Assembly (NCBI RefSeq): GCF_020404845.1
Contig: NZ_JAIOJZ010000049.1
Coordinates: 1 to 59,050, forward strand
Origin: Streptomyces hyderabadensis
Lineage (GTDB): Bacteria; Actinomycetota; Actinomycetes; Streptomycetales; Streptomycetaceae
Length of the DNA: 59,050 nt
Direction: 5' to 3'
Shown here piece after piece: positions 8,772 to 16,713 of the stretch; position 1 is the stretch's first letter; every line of letters begins with the position of its first letter. Both the position numbers and the translations under genes were made by a program. Below the pieces are notes generated by a model that saw only the letters and a program-made list of their open reading frames with translations, did no database searches and was not told where the DNA came from.

Positions 8772-9832
8772 CCGCGGCACCTCGATTCGGTGATCGCGAT
8801 CCCGGTCGGCGGCTTCGAGCCGTCGGAGGTGGTCACTCCGCTCACCTGCGCCTCGCAGAGGTAGAGGTTGAACCACGAGCCGTAGGAGGACAGCCGGGCC
8901 AGGGCGGTCATCTTGGCGGGGCTCTTCGCCAGGAAGTCCTCGATCTGCGGGGTGTGCTCACCGAGGTTCGTGGCGAGCCGGCCCAGTTCCCGGACGTCCT
9001 TCTTGAGGGGCGCCCGTCCGTCCTTGAGGAGTCCGGCGGTGACGTCGGTCAGGTCGCCCATGGCGGCGACGGCCTCGCCGAGGGGTTTGCGGTCCTGGTT
9101 GAAGCCGGTGACGAGCTTCTGGAGGGTGACGACGAGGTCGTCGAAGCTGTCCTCGCGGTCGTTGAGGGTGTCCAGCACGGTGGTGAGGTTCTCGACGACC
9201 TGGCCGATCACCTTGTCCTTGGCGGCGACCGTCGTACCGAGCGAGCCGACGTGGCGGATCAGGCTGTCGACGGTGGTGCCCTCGCCCTGGAGCACCTGCA
9301 CGATCGATCCGGCGAGTTCGTTGACGTCCTTCGGGGACAGGCCCTCGAACAGCGGCTTGAAGCCGTTGAAGAGCAGGGTCAGGTCGAGCGCGGGCGTGGT
9401 GCGGTCCAGCGGGACGGTGCCGCCCTCCGGGAGGGTGCCGGCGACGTCGCCGCTGCCGCGGCCGAGGGAGACGTAGCGCTGGCCGACCATGTTCAGGTAC
9501 TTCACGGCGGCGGTGGTGGAGCGGGGCAGCCTGCGGTCGTCGCGGACGGTGAAGGTGACCTGGGCGGTGCGCCGGTCGACGACGCGTACGTCGGTCACCT
9601 CGCCGACCGTCACCCCGGAGATCCGCACGCTGTCGCCGTCGACGAGCCCGGTGACGTCGGTGAACAGGGCCTTGTAGGTGCTGGTGCCGGTACCGGAGTC
9701 GACACTGGTGCCGGCGACGCTCAGGCCCAGCACGGTGGTGGCGAGGGCGGTGACCACCACGAAGACGAGGGACTTGACCAGCGGTCCGGTCAGCGGGCGG
9801 CGCCGGGTGTGCGCGTGGTCGGCGCCGGTCAT
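8768..9832 (-). CDS. Mce family protein (second, MceB-like position)
   Basis: A 354-aa MCE protein: N-terminal helix (LVKSLVFVVVTALATTVLGL), MCE domain (VDGDSVRISGVTVGEVTDV, AAVKYLNMVGQRYVSLG), helical rod, and a C-terminal FNLYLCEAQV segment resembling the SYLCGVV end of its neighbour. ATG at 9832 forms an ATGA overlap with the MceA-like gene. The family builds extracytoplasmic lipid channels with YrbE permeases; the role here follows from complete operon context. Confidence 0.86.
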   Translation of the reverse strand: MTGADHAHTRRRPLTGPLVKSLVFVVVTALATTVLGLSVAGTSVDSGTGTSTYKALFTDVTGLVDGDSVRISGVTVGEVTDVRVVDRRTAQVTFTVRDDRRLPRSTTAAVKYLNMVGQRYVSLGRGSGDVAGTLPEGGTVPLDRTTPALDLTLLFNGFKPLFEGLSPKDVNELAGSIVQVLQGEGTTVDSLIRHVGSLGTTVAAKDKVIGQVVENLTTVLDTLNDREDSFDDLVVTLQKLVTGFNQDRKPLGEAVAAMGDLTDVTAGLLKDGRAPLKKDVRELGRLATNLGEHTPQIEDFLAKSPAKMTALARLSSYGSWFNLYLCEAQVSGVTTSDGSKPPTGIAITESRCRG

Positions 9833-11094
9833 CCGAGGGTCACCTCCGTACCGCGGTAGACGGGGCCGACGAGCAGGCTGCTCCAGTCGGGCAGGTCGCC
9901 GGGGCTCTTCCCGGCGGCCGGGGCGATCAGTTCGTTGACGAGGTCGTTCTCCTGCGGGGAGTTGGCGGGCCCGAGGTCCTGCTCGGCCGCCGGGGTGGCG
10001 GTGGGCGCGGCGGGCCGGGGCAGGGTGCCGAGGTAGGGCACGGACGGGCAGCGGGGCCCGCCGCCGGAGTCGTACACCGGGGTGTCGCGTCCGGGGCGGT
10101 AGGCGCCGCGGGAGGCGACGGTGGTCAGGTCGACCTGGATGCCGGGCCGGTCGGTGCCCTTGCCGAGCGCCTTGTCCATGGCCGGCACGAAGTCGGCGAG
10201 GGTGCGCAGGGTGCAGGGGAAGGCCGAGGAGTACTCGGCGAGCAGCTCCAGGGTGGGGCGGCTGGTGTCGCCGAGCTGGATGATGTTGTCCTTGTTCTTG
10301 CGCAGGAAGGCCGTCACGTCCTCGGCCGTCCGGGTGGTGGCGCCGAGGGTGGCGGCGAGTTCCGCCTCCTGCTCGGCGAGGGTGCCGCTGGTGGTGGTGA
10401 AGTCGGTGAGCGCCGTGACGATGTCGGGCGCCGCGTCCGCGTAGACATGGCTGACCTTCACGAGTTCCTTGAGGTCGCGGTTGAGGGCGGGCAGGCTGGG
10501 GTTGAACTCGGCCAGGTGCTCGTCCAGCAGGGTGAGCGTGTCGCCGAGCCGGTCCCCGCGCCCTTCGAGGGCCTGCGAGACGGCGGACAGGGTGGCGGAG
10601 AGCTTCTGCGGCTGGACGGCGGTGAGCATCGGCAGCACGTCGTCGAGCACCTGCTGGAGTTCGATGGCGTTCGCGGACCGGTCCTGGGGGACGACGGCCC
10701 CGGCGGCCAGCGGTTCGGGCGAGGGGTCCGCGGGCGGTACCAGGGCCACGAACCGCTCGCCGAACAGGGTGGTGGGCAGCATCTGCGCGCGGACGTCGGC
10801 CGGTACGTGGTCCAGCGCGCCGGGCTTCATGGCGAGGGTGAGCCGGGCGCCGTCGCCGGTGGCGTCGATGGCGCGGACCTCGCCGACGACGACGCCGCGC
10901 AGCTTCACCTCGGCGCCGGGGTGCATCTGGTTGCCGACGCTGCCGGTCTCGACGACCACGGGGTCGGAGTCGGTGAACTCCTTGTCGTAGACGGCGACGG
11001 CCAGCCAGATCAGCAGGGCGGGCACCAGCACGAACACCACTCCGGCGCTGCGGCGGCGCAGCTTCTGTCCCCGGGGACCCAGGCGTGTGCTCAT
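9829..11094 (-). CDS. Mce family protein (first, MceA-like position)
   Basis: A 421-aa MCE protein and first of the six. Membrane helix (AGVVFVLVPALLIWLAVAVY), MCE domain (HPGAEVKLRGVVVGEVRAI, QMLPTTLFGERFVALVPP), a long helical domain, and a C-terminal part with RCPSVPYLG and a low-complexity Ala/Pro stretch. ATG at 11094 lies one base after the stop of the second permease gene. MceA-type proteins are longest in many Mce operons and often contact cargo; cargo here is unknown but likely lipid or sterol. Confidence 0.86.
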   Translation of the reverse strand: MSTRLGPRGQKLRRRSAGVVFVLVPALLIWLAVAVYDKEFTDSDPVVVETGSVGNQMHPGAEVKLRGVVVGEVRAIDATGDGARLTLAMKPGALDHVPADVRAQMLPTTLFGERFVALVPPADPSPEPLAAGAVVPQDRSANAIELQQVLDDVLPMLTAVQPQKLSATLSAVSQALEGRGDRLGDTLTLLDEHLAEFNPSLPALNRDLKELVKVSHVYADAAPDIVTALTDFTTTSGTLAEQEAELAATLGATTRTAEDVTAFLRKNKDNIIQLGDTSRPTLELLAEYSSAFPCTLRTLADFVPAMDKALGKGTDRPGIQVDLTTVASRGAYRPGRDTPVYDSGGGPRCPSVPYLGTLPRPAAPTATPAAEQDLGPANSPQENDLVNELIAPAAGKSPGDLPDWSSLLVGPVYRGTEVTLG

Positions 11095-11095
11095 C

Positions 11096-11902
11096 TCACC
11101 CCGCCACCTTCACGGTCGTGGTCGCGCCCCACAGGGCCAGCGACAGGAAGAAGTCGGTGACGCTGATCAGCACGATGGCGTTGCGCACGGACCGGCCGAC
11201 GGCGACGCCGACGCCGGCCGGGCCGCCGGAGGCGCGGTAGCCGTAGTAGCAGTGGGCGACGATCACCATCACGCTGAAGATCAGCACCTTCAGGACGGAG
11301 AGCAGCACGTCCGTCGGGGACAGGAAGAGGTTGAAGTAGTGGTCGTACGTCCCCCGGGACTGGCCGTTGAACAGGACGGTCACGTAGCGGGAGGCGAGGA
11401 AGGAGGAGAGCAGCCCGATGGCGTAGAGCGGGATGATGGCGACGACGCCGGCGATGATGCGGGTGGTGACGAGGTAGGGCATGGAGCGGATGCCCATGCC
11501 TTCGAGGGCGTCGACCTCCTCGTTGATGCGCATGGCGCCGAGCTGGGCGGTGAAGCCGGCCCCGACGGTCGCGGAGAGGGCGAGCCCGGCGACCAGGGGG
11601 GCGATCTCGCGGGTGTTGAAGTAGGCGGAGACAAATCCGGTGAACGCGGCGGTGCCGATCTGGTCCAGGGCCGCGTATCCCTGGAGTCCGACGACGGTCC
11701 CGGTGAAGAGGGTCATCGCGATCATCACGCCGATGGTGCCGCCGATGACGCCGAGGCCGCCGGAGCCGAAGGCCACCTCGGCGAGCAGGCGCTGCACCTC
11801 CTTGAGGTAGCGGCGCAGGGTCCGCGGGACCCAGAGCAGGGCCCGGACGTAGAAGAGGAGTTGGTCGCCGGAGCGGTCGAGCCAGACGAGCGGGGAGGCC
11901 AT
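11096..11902 (-). CDS. MlaE/YrbE family ABC permease B
   Basis: A 268-aa integral membrane protein of the MlaE/YrbE family, permease half of a Mce lipid transporter. It has an amphipathic N-terminal helix and about five membrane segments; the typical EEVDALEGMGI coupling motif appears as RINEEVDALEGMGIRSMPYL (about residues 125-145), which contacts the ABC ATPase. Six bases separate it from the preceding permease gene. Two non-identical permeases per operon are the norm in actinobacterial mce loci, implying a heterodimer. Confidence 0.92.
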   Translation of the reverse strand: MASPLVWLDRSGDQLLFYVRALLWVPRTLRRYLKEVQRLLAEVAFGSGGLGVIGGTIGVMIAMTLFTGTVVGLQGYAALDQIGTAAFTGFVSAYFNTREIAPLVAGLALSATVGAGFTAQLGAMRINEEVDALEGMGIRSMPYLVTTRIIAGVVAIIPLYAIGLLSSFLASRYVTVLFNGQSRGTYDHYFNLFLSPTDVLLSVLKVLIFSVMVIVAHCYYGYRASGGPAGVGVAVGRSVRNAIVLISVTDFFLSLALWGATTTVKVAG

Positions 11903-11908
11903 CGGACC

Positions 11909-12673
11909 TCAGCCTCCCTTCGGCGGGACGATCTGGAGGTAGACGGCCGTCATCACCATGTTGACGAAGAAGAGCAGCAGGAAGGTGATGACGACGGACT
12001 GGTTGACGGCGTCGCCGACGCCCTTGGGGCCGCCGCGCGGGTTGAGCCCCCGGTAGGCGGCGACGATGCCCGCGATGAACCCGAAGACGAGCGCCTTGAG
12101 TTCGCTGATGTAGAGGTCGGGCAGCTGGGCGAGGGCGGAGAAGCTGGAGAGGTAGGCGCCGGGGGTGCCGCCCTGCATGATGACGTTGAAGAAGTAGCCG
12201 CCGAGGATGCCGACGACCGAGACCAGGCCGTTGAGCAGGACCGCGACGCCCATGGCGGCCAGGACCCGGGGCACCACCAGGCGCTGCACCGGCGAGACGC
12301 CCATGACCTCCATGGCGTCGAGTTCCTCGCGGATCTTGCGGGAGCCGAGGTCGGCGCAGATCGCCGAGCCGCCGGCGCCGGCGATGAGCAGCGCGACGAT
12401 GAGCGGGCTGGCCTGCTGCACGACGGCGAGGACGCTGGCGCCGCCGGTGAAGGACTGGGCGCCCAGCTGCTCGGTCAGCGAGCCGACCTGGAGGGCGATG
12501 ACGGCGCCGAAGGGGATCGAGACCAGGGCGGCGGGCAGGATGGTCACGCTCGCGACGAACCAGAACTGCTCGACGAACTCGCGGAACTGGAAGGGTCTTC
12601 GGAAGACGGCCCGGACGACTTCGGCGGCGAGTGCGAACAGCCGCCCGGTCTGCCGCAGCGCGCCGGTGATCAC
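11909..12673 (-). CDS. MlaE/YrbE family ABC permease A
   Basis: A 254-aa MlaE/YrbE permease with several membrane helices and the coupling motif SRKIREELDAMEVMGVSPVQ at about residues 110-130. The start is GTG at 12673, overlapping the ATPase stop as GTGA; the frame is open further upstream but would lie inside the ATPase gene. It pairs with the 268-aa permease and, with the ATPase, powers transfer of a hydrophobic molecule through the Mce tube. Confidence 0.92.
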   Translation of the reverse strand: MITGALRQTGRLFALAAEVVRAVFRRPFQFREFVEQFWFVASVTILPAALVSIPFGAVIALQVGSLTEQLGAQSFTGGASVLAVVQQASPLIVALLIAGAGGSAICADLGSRKIREELDAMEVMGVSPVQRLVVPRVLAAMGVAVLLNGLVSVVGILGGYFFNVIMQGGTPGAYLSSFSALAQLPDLYISELKALVFGFIAGIVAAYRGLNPRGGPKGVGDAVNQSVVITFLLLFFVNMVMTAVYLQIVPPKGG

Positions 12674-13680
12674 GCGCCGCTCCCGGCGGCGGGCATCGGC
12701 AGGGTGGCCGCCTCGGAGCCCTTCGCGTAGGTGTCCCGGATGGCGGCGCGGGCGGCGGGCGGCAGCGTGTCGATCATGCGCATGACACGCTCGCGCCGGC
12801 GGGCCACGGCCTGCCGGGGCGGCAGGCCCGGCGACGGCTCCAGCTGCGGGACGATCACCCGGGGCGCGGCGGGGGCCGCGGGGGCGGCGTCCGCCTCGGC
12901 GGCGAGGGTGGCCGCGTCCTTCTCCTCGGACATCCCGATGGGCCCCTCGCGCCGGCCGCCGAGGAACTGGGCCACGACCGGCTCGTCGCTGGTGAGCAGC
13001 ACCTCGCGCGGGCCGAAGGTGACCAGTTCGCGCAGGAACAGCATCCCCATGTTGTCGGGCACGGTGGCGGCGATGTCGAGGTTGTGGGTGACGATCAGCA
13101 TCGTCGCGTCGAGCTGCGCGTTCAGGTCGATCAGCAGCTGGGAGATGTAGGCGGTGCGGACCGGGTCGAGCCCGGAGTCCGGTTCGTCGCACAGGATGAT
13201 CTGCGGGTCGAGGACGAGCGCGCGGGCCAGTCCCGCCCGCTTGCGCATACCTCCGCTGATCTCTCCGGGCAGCTTTCCCTCCGCGCCCAGCAGCCCGACG
13301 ACCTCGATCCGCTCCATGACGATGCGGCGGATCTCGGACTCCTTCTTGCGGGTGTGTTCGCGCAGCGGGAAGGCGATGTTGTCGAAAAGGGACATGGAAC
13401 CGAAGAGGGCACCGTCCTGGAACATCAGACCGAAGAGTTTACGGGTTTCGTAGATGTCCCTTTCCGGGCTGTTCACCATGTCCACCCCGTTGATGAGGAC
13501 ACGGCCCTTCTCGGGCTTGAGCAGCCCTATGAGCGACTTCAGGAAAACGGTCTTTCCGGTTCCGGACGGGCCCAGCATCACGCTGACCTCACCGGCCGGA
13601 AGAGTGAGTGACACGTCCCGCCAGATGCTCTGCTTACCGAAGGACTTGGTCAGGCCCTCGACCACTACTTCGATTCCCAT
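12670..13680 (-). CDS. ABC transporter ATPase of the Mce system (MlaF/Mkl/MceG type)
   Basis: A 336-aa ATPase. Walker A is GPSGTGKT (37-44), the Q-loop Gln is near 88, the signature is ISGGMRKRAGLARAL (141-155), Walker B is IILCDEP with Glu166, and the switch His is near 199. After about residue 250 it carries an Ala/Pro-rich extension and a C-terminal helix, as in mycobacterial MceG/Mkl. In mycobacteria the ATPase gene is unlinked and shared; here it is the first gene of the operon. ATG at 13680 has a near-perfect GGAGG 5 bases upstream. It hydrolyses ATP for Mce lipid import. Confidence 0.93.
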   Translation of the reverse strand: MGIEVVVEGLTKSFGKQSIWRDVSLTLPAGEVSVMLGPSGTGKTVFLKSLIGLLKPEKGRVLINGVDMVNSPERDIYETRKLFGLMFQDGALFGSMSLFDNIAFPLREHTRKKESEIRRIVMERIEVVGLLGAEGKLPGEISGGMRKRAGLARALVLDPQIILCDEPDSGLDPVRTAYISQLLIDLNAQLDATMLIVTHNLDIAATVPDNMGMLFLRELVTFGPREVLLTSDEPVVAQFLGGRREGPIGMSEEKDAATLAAEADAAPAAPAAPRVIVPQLEPSPGLPPRQAVARRRERVMRMIDTLPPAARAAIRDTYAKGSEAATLPMPAAGSGA

Positions 13681-13724
13681 ATCACCTCCAGCGGAAGCCG
13701 ATCGGATACGCGCTGCGGGCCCGC

Positions 13725-13754
13725 ACGTTAAGTCGGCCCGGAGCGCACTGACAA
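13725..13754 (-). promoter_or_regulatory. Candidate promoter of the mce operon
   Basis: Read leftward: TTGTCA (13754-13749), an 18-base spacer and TAACGT (13730-13725), about 45 bases before the ATPase start. The same -10-like TAACGT at an 18-base spacing occurs in the candidate promoter of the divergent gene at 14333. It is based only on pattern. Confidence 0.4.
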
Positions 13755-13790
13755 CGGGTGCGGCACGGATCACCGGCGCCCTCGCGGAAC

Positions 13791-13808
13791 TTGTCACCGC
13801 GCTGACAA
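13791..13808. promoter_or_regulatory. Palindrome TTGTCA-N6-TGACAA, candidate operator
   Basis: Perfect 6-bp arms with a 6-base GC-rich spacer, about 37 bases upstream of the candidate mce -35 box, a position suited to an activator. A likely candidate partner is the PucR-type regulator encoded at 17839, but this is inference. Confidence 0.4.
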
Positions 13809-13825
13809 CCCGCCCGGCTCGTACT

Positions 13826-13841
13826 TGTCTCCGGGGAGACA
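13826..13841. promoter_or_regulatory. Inverted repeat TGTCTCC-GG-GGAGACA
   Basis: Perfect 7-bp arms around 2 bases, between the divergent promoters. It could be a second regulator site; nothing suggests a transcript that it would terminate. Confidence 0.3.
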
Positions 13842-14198
13842 GGGCAGGGTCTCGCGGTTCCGGGGGGTGTGGATCCCGCGGGACCCCGCCGGCGGACACC
13901 CTCTCCCGACGGGAGGACGGGCCGGAACGTGTCCGCCACGGCTCCGGCCGACGGGGGCCACCGACCTGGAACCGAGCACCGCACCGGCACGTTACGGCCG
14001 AGTAACCTCGGCGGGCAACACCGGAATCGGAGATTTCCGGGATACCGGCTGCGGCCATCCGGAACCTGTCAGGCAGGACACAAAAACCACTCGGAAACTT
14101 GTCATCGGGTGAGCACCTGAACCCCGGCGCGTGCGACATTCACAGGGCGGCAGCGGCACGGCGCGGACGTTTCGGACTTGGCAGCAGGTGACTAAGCC

Positions 14199-14210
14199 GA
14201 ATCGCGATTC
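14199..14210. promoter_or_regulatory. Perfect 12-bp palindrome GAATCGCGATTC
   Basis: It lies about 55 bases upstream of the candidate -35 box for the gene at 14333. It is a compact, fully symmetric site, as expected for a dimeric repressor or activator. The cognate protein is unknown. Confidence 0.3.
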
Positions 14211-14263
14211 ACTCACCCCGGAAACAGCTTGTTCCAGTTTTAAAAGAATCATGGACCTCCGCA

Positions 14264-14293
14264 TTGTTCGGCTATGTTTCCGGCGAGTAACGT
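14264..14293 (+). promoter_or_regulatory. Candidate promoter of the secreted-protein gene at 14333
   Basis: TTGTTC (14264-14269), 18 bases, TAACGT (14288-14293), about 40 bases before the start codon. It mirrors the candidate mce promoter in -10 sequence and spacing. Confidence 0.35.
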
Positions 14294-14332
14294 CACGGCG
14301 CAATGCAGGTCAACCCTCAAGGAGACCGAGTC

Positions 14333-14965
14333 ATGAAGAAGAGCATCAGAAGGTCGGCCCTCGTGGTGTGTGCGGCCGCGTCGGCGCTCGGCCTCGCCGC
14401 CGTCCCCTCCTCGGCGGTGCCCTCCACGGTGTGGACGGTCAGCCCCTCGCCGGCCGCCTTCAAGGCCGTGAACGTCGGCAACATCGTGCTCACCGCCACC
14501 ATCCCCATGACGTGCACGACCTCGACCGCGGCCGGGACCATGGCGAGCACCACCGGCAACCCCGGGGACGTCGCCGACATCACCACCATGAACTTCGGCG
14601 CGTCCGGCTCGCCGTGCACCAGCGTCCTGGGCAACGTCACCACCACGTCGATCACGCCGTGGGACGTCATCGCGGTGGACTACACCGCCTCCACCGGTGT
14701 CACCAAGGGCTACGTCGGCAACGTCAAGGCCAACGTGACCGCCGGCGCGTGCAAGTTCACGGTGACGGGCCAGGCCTCCGGCACGTACACCAACTCCACC
14801 GGCATCCTGGCGATCAACAGCACCGCCGGTGAACTGACGGTCACCAACCCCGTCAACTGCGGTGCGGTCGTCACGACCGCCACCAAGCCCACCTTCAAGG
14901 GCAACTACGCGGTCACGGTGGCGAGCACCGGCGCCATCCCCACCATCGTCGGCTCCAACCCGTAG
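14333..14965 (+). CDS. Small secreted protein of unknown family
   Basis: A 210-aa protein with a clear signal peptide (MKKSIRR, then a hydrophobic stretch to about residue 27, cleavage likely after SSA). The mature part is Thr/Ala/Val/Gly-rich, probably all-beta, with four or more Cys (MTCTTST, SPCTSV, GACKFTV, VNCGAVV) that could form disulfides. AAGGAGA lies 8 bases before the ATG. It is divergent from the mce operon and followed by a terminator. I do not recognise the family; context suggests an extracellular protein connected with Mce lipid uptake or spore surface. Repeated TxTG-type beta strands resemble secreted actinobacterial proteins of no known function. Confidence 0.72.
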   Translation: MKKSIRRSALVVCAAASALGLAAVPSSAVPSTVWTVSPSPAAFKAVNVGNIVLTATIPMTCTTSTAAGTMASTTGNPGDVADITTMNFGASGSPCTSVLGNVTTTSITPWDVIAVDYTASTGVTKGYVGNVKANVTAGACKFTVTGQASGTYTNSTGILAINSTAGELTVTNPVNCGAVVTTATKPTFKGNYAVTVASTGAIPTIVGSNP

Positions 14966-14984
14966 GCCGCCGACCGGTCCCGTC

Positions 14985-15010
14985 CGCCCGGCCGGCACCC
15001 CGGCCGGGCG
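14985..15010 (+). terminator. Terminator-like hairpin after the secreted-protein gene
   Basis: Perfect 10-bp GC stem (CGCCCGGCCG / CGGCCGGGCG) with a 6-base loop, 20 bases after the stop codon. It lacks a U tract, as is common in streptomycetes. Confidence 0.55.
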
Positions 15011-15077
15011 TTCGCAGGCCCCGTGCCCCGCGCCCGAGCAGACCGGCGCCCTGTCCGAGCCATCCGAGCGGAGTCGT

Positions 15078-16679
15078 ATGAAAGCCACGCCAGCCGCCGC
15101 CCCGCGGCCGTCCCGGGCCCGTGCCCGCACCACGTCGATCGCCGCGTTCGTCGTGCTCGCCGCCCTGGTCCCGACCACGGCCACCGCCTCGGGCACCCAG
15201 GAGGTCGAGGCCGAGCTCCCCTACGTCTGCACCCTCCCCTCGGGGCAACTGCCCGCGACGGTCCGGGTCTCGGCGGACTTCCCGGAGCGGGCCGGGGCGG
15301 GCGAGGCGTTCACGCCGTCCGACGTCACCACCACCGTGGAACTCCCGGCGGAGGCGGTCGCGGACCTCACCGCGCGCGACGCGGCCGAGGTACGGGCGGC
15401 CACCCGGCTCACCGTCGGCGTCGCCCAGAACTCGGCCACCGCCACGGCGACCTGGCGGGGCGAGTCCGAGCCGGTCGCGCTGCCCGGGTCGGGGCCGCTG
15501 ACGCTGGTCGCGCGGGGCGAGGTGCCCTCGGTGGCCGGCCGGAGCGACGGCGACCTGACCTTCTCCGCGGGCGCCCTCGCGATCGACCTGGCGCTCGGGG
15601 CGGCCGGCCCGGCCACCACGGACCCCGGCTCGCTGACCGTCGACTGCGCCCTCGCCGAGGACGCACCCGGCCAGGGGCTGCTGGCCACCGTACCGGTCGG
15701 CACGGACGAGCAGGCACCGAGCGGTTCGCCGTCCTCGCCGGGGCCGGCCGAGTCCTCCGGGGCGCCGGAAGGCGACGGAGCGCCGGACGCACCGGGAGAC
15801 CGGCGGCCGGAGCGGCAGTCCGAGCGCTCGCCGAAGGTGCTGGAGAACACCCCGGGCGCCGCCGCGGACCGCGACGACGTCCCGCCGTGCCGCTACGACG
15901 AGCAGCACCCGCCCACGGACGTCTCGCTCAACGCCTACATCACCGGCTACGCCAACGTGAAGAAGATGAAGGGCGCCGCGTACCTCCCGCCGTCCTGCGT
16001 GCTGATCGAGCAGGGGCTGCCCGTGCCGGGTCCGCCCGACCCGGAGTACCTGATCTTCGACACCGTGTCGTACGCGAACTTCCACTACCGGGAGCGCAAG
16101 CAGACACCGCCCTTCGAAGCGACCTTCCTGTCCTTCGACTTCGCCCCGGTGAAGGCCACCATGGTGCTGGAGCAGACGGGCCCCATGCGGATCGACTCGC
16201 GCATGAAGATACGGCTGTCCGACTTCACCACGATCACCGACACCTACGTCCGGGCCCCGCTGGTCCTGCACGTGCTGGACCTCGAGGTCAACGGAACGCC
16301 CCTGGACGTCGGTTCCGGGTGCCGGACCGAGACGTCCCTCACCTCCGCGGACCCGGACCCCGCGAACTTCCCCGGTGACCACCTGGTGCTGTACGGCCGG
16401 GGCGAGCAGATCGTCGGCCTGCCGGCCACCGGCTACCTGCTCCTGAGCGGCGGCGCGCTGTCCGGCGAGGTGACCATCCCCGCCTTCACCGGCTGCGGCA
16501 GCGACGGTGAGGACCTCGACCGCCTGCTCACCGCCTCCGTCTCGGGTCCGGGCAACTACATCAAGCAGGTCCAGGGCCAGACGTGCGCGATCGCCGCCCC
16601 CGTCTTCCCGAGCCCTGAGAACGAAGGCCAGTGCACCGAGGACCTCCAGCCCTACGAGATCCCGGTCGCCGAGCGCTGA
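15078..16679 (+). CDS. Secreted protein, probably DUF6801-containing
   Basis: A 533-aa secreted protein. A basic N-terminus and hydrophobic core (SIAAFVVLAALVPTTATASG) form a signal peptide. Residues about 45-200 resemble what I recall as the DUF6801 domain: starts at LPYVCTLPSGQLPA, all-beta, and ends at a second Cys (TVDCALAE). A Ser/Pro/Glu-rich linker (about 215-270) leads to a second domain (about 275-533) with several Cys (PPCRYDEQHPP, PPSCVL, GSGCRTETS, FTGCGSDG, QTCAIA). ATG at 15078 has a GGAG about 5 bases upstream. It forms a run with the next secreted gene and a PucR regulator. Function unknown; the family name is from memory, not from a search. Confidence 0.68.
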   Translation: MKATPAAAPRPSRARARTTSIAAFVVLAALVPTTATASGTQEVEAELPYVCTLPSGQLPATVRVSADFPERAGAGEAFTPSDVTTTVELPAEAVADLTARDAAEVRAATRLTVGVAQNSATATATWRGESEPVALPGSGPLTLVARGEVPSVAGRSDGDLTFSAGALAIDLALGAAGPATTDPGSLTVDCALAEDAPGQGLLATVPVGTDEQAPSGSPSSPGPAESSGAPEGDGAPDAPGDRRPERQSERSPKVLENTPGAAADRDDVPPCRYDEQHPPTDVSLNAYITGYANVKKMKGAAYLPPSCVLIEQGLPVPGPPDPEYLIFDTVSYANFHYRERKQTPPFEATFLSFDFAPVKATMVLEQTGPMRIDSRMKIRLSDFTTITDTYVRAPLVLHVLDLEVNGTPLDVGSGCRTETSLTSADPDPANFPGDHLVLYGRGEQIVGLPATGYLLLSGGALSGEVTIPAFTGCGSDGEDLDRLLTASVSGPGNYIKQVQGQTCAIAAPVFPSPENEGQCTEDLQPYEIPVAER

Positions 16680-16713
16680 TCCCCGTCTCCCACCTCCACG
16701 GAAGGCCACCACC

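Larger units (their letters stand above)
13681..14332. other. Divergent 652-base intergenic region between mce operon and secreted-protein gene
   Basis: No credible gene lies here. The region holds promoter-like sequences at both ends, a palindrome TTGTCA-N6-TGACAA (13791-13808), an inverted repeat TGTCTCC-GG-GGAGACA (13826-13841) and a perfect 12-bp palindrome GAATCGCGATTC (14199-14210). The motif ACTTGTC recurs near 13789, 13823 and 14098. The right third (14200-14330) is distinctly AT-richer than the surroundings. These look like regulatory sites shared by the two divergent units. Confidence 0.6.

Noticed and set aside
11087..12730. 547-codon rightward frame opposite the permeases
   Set aside because: Asp/Glu/Gly/His-rich antisense shadow of two clear MlaE permeases with no motif.
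14131..14832. 233-codon frame starting before the secreted protein
   Set aside because: It overlaps the signal-peptide gene out of frame, becomes Arg/His-rich and has no Shine-Dalgarno.
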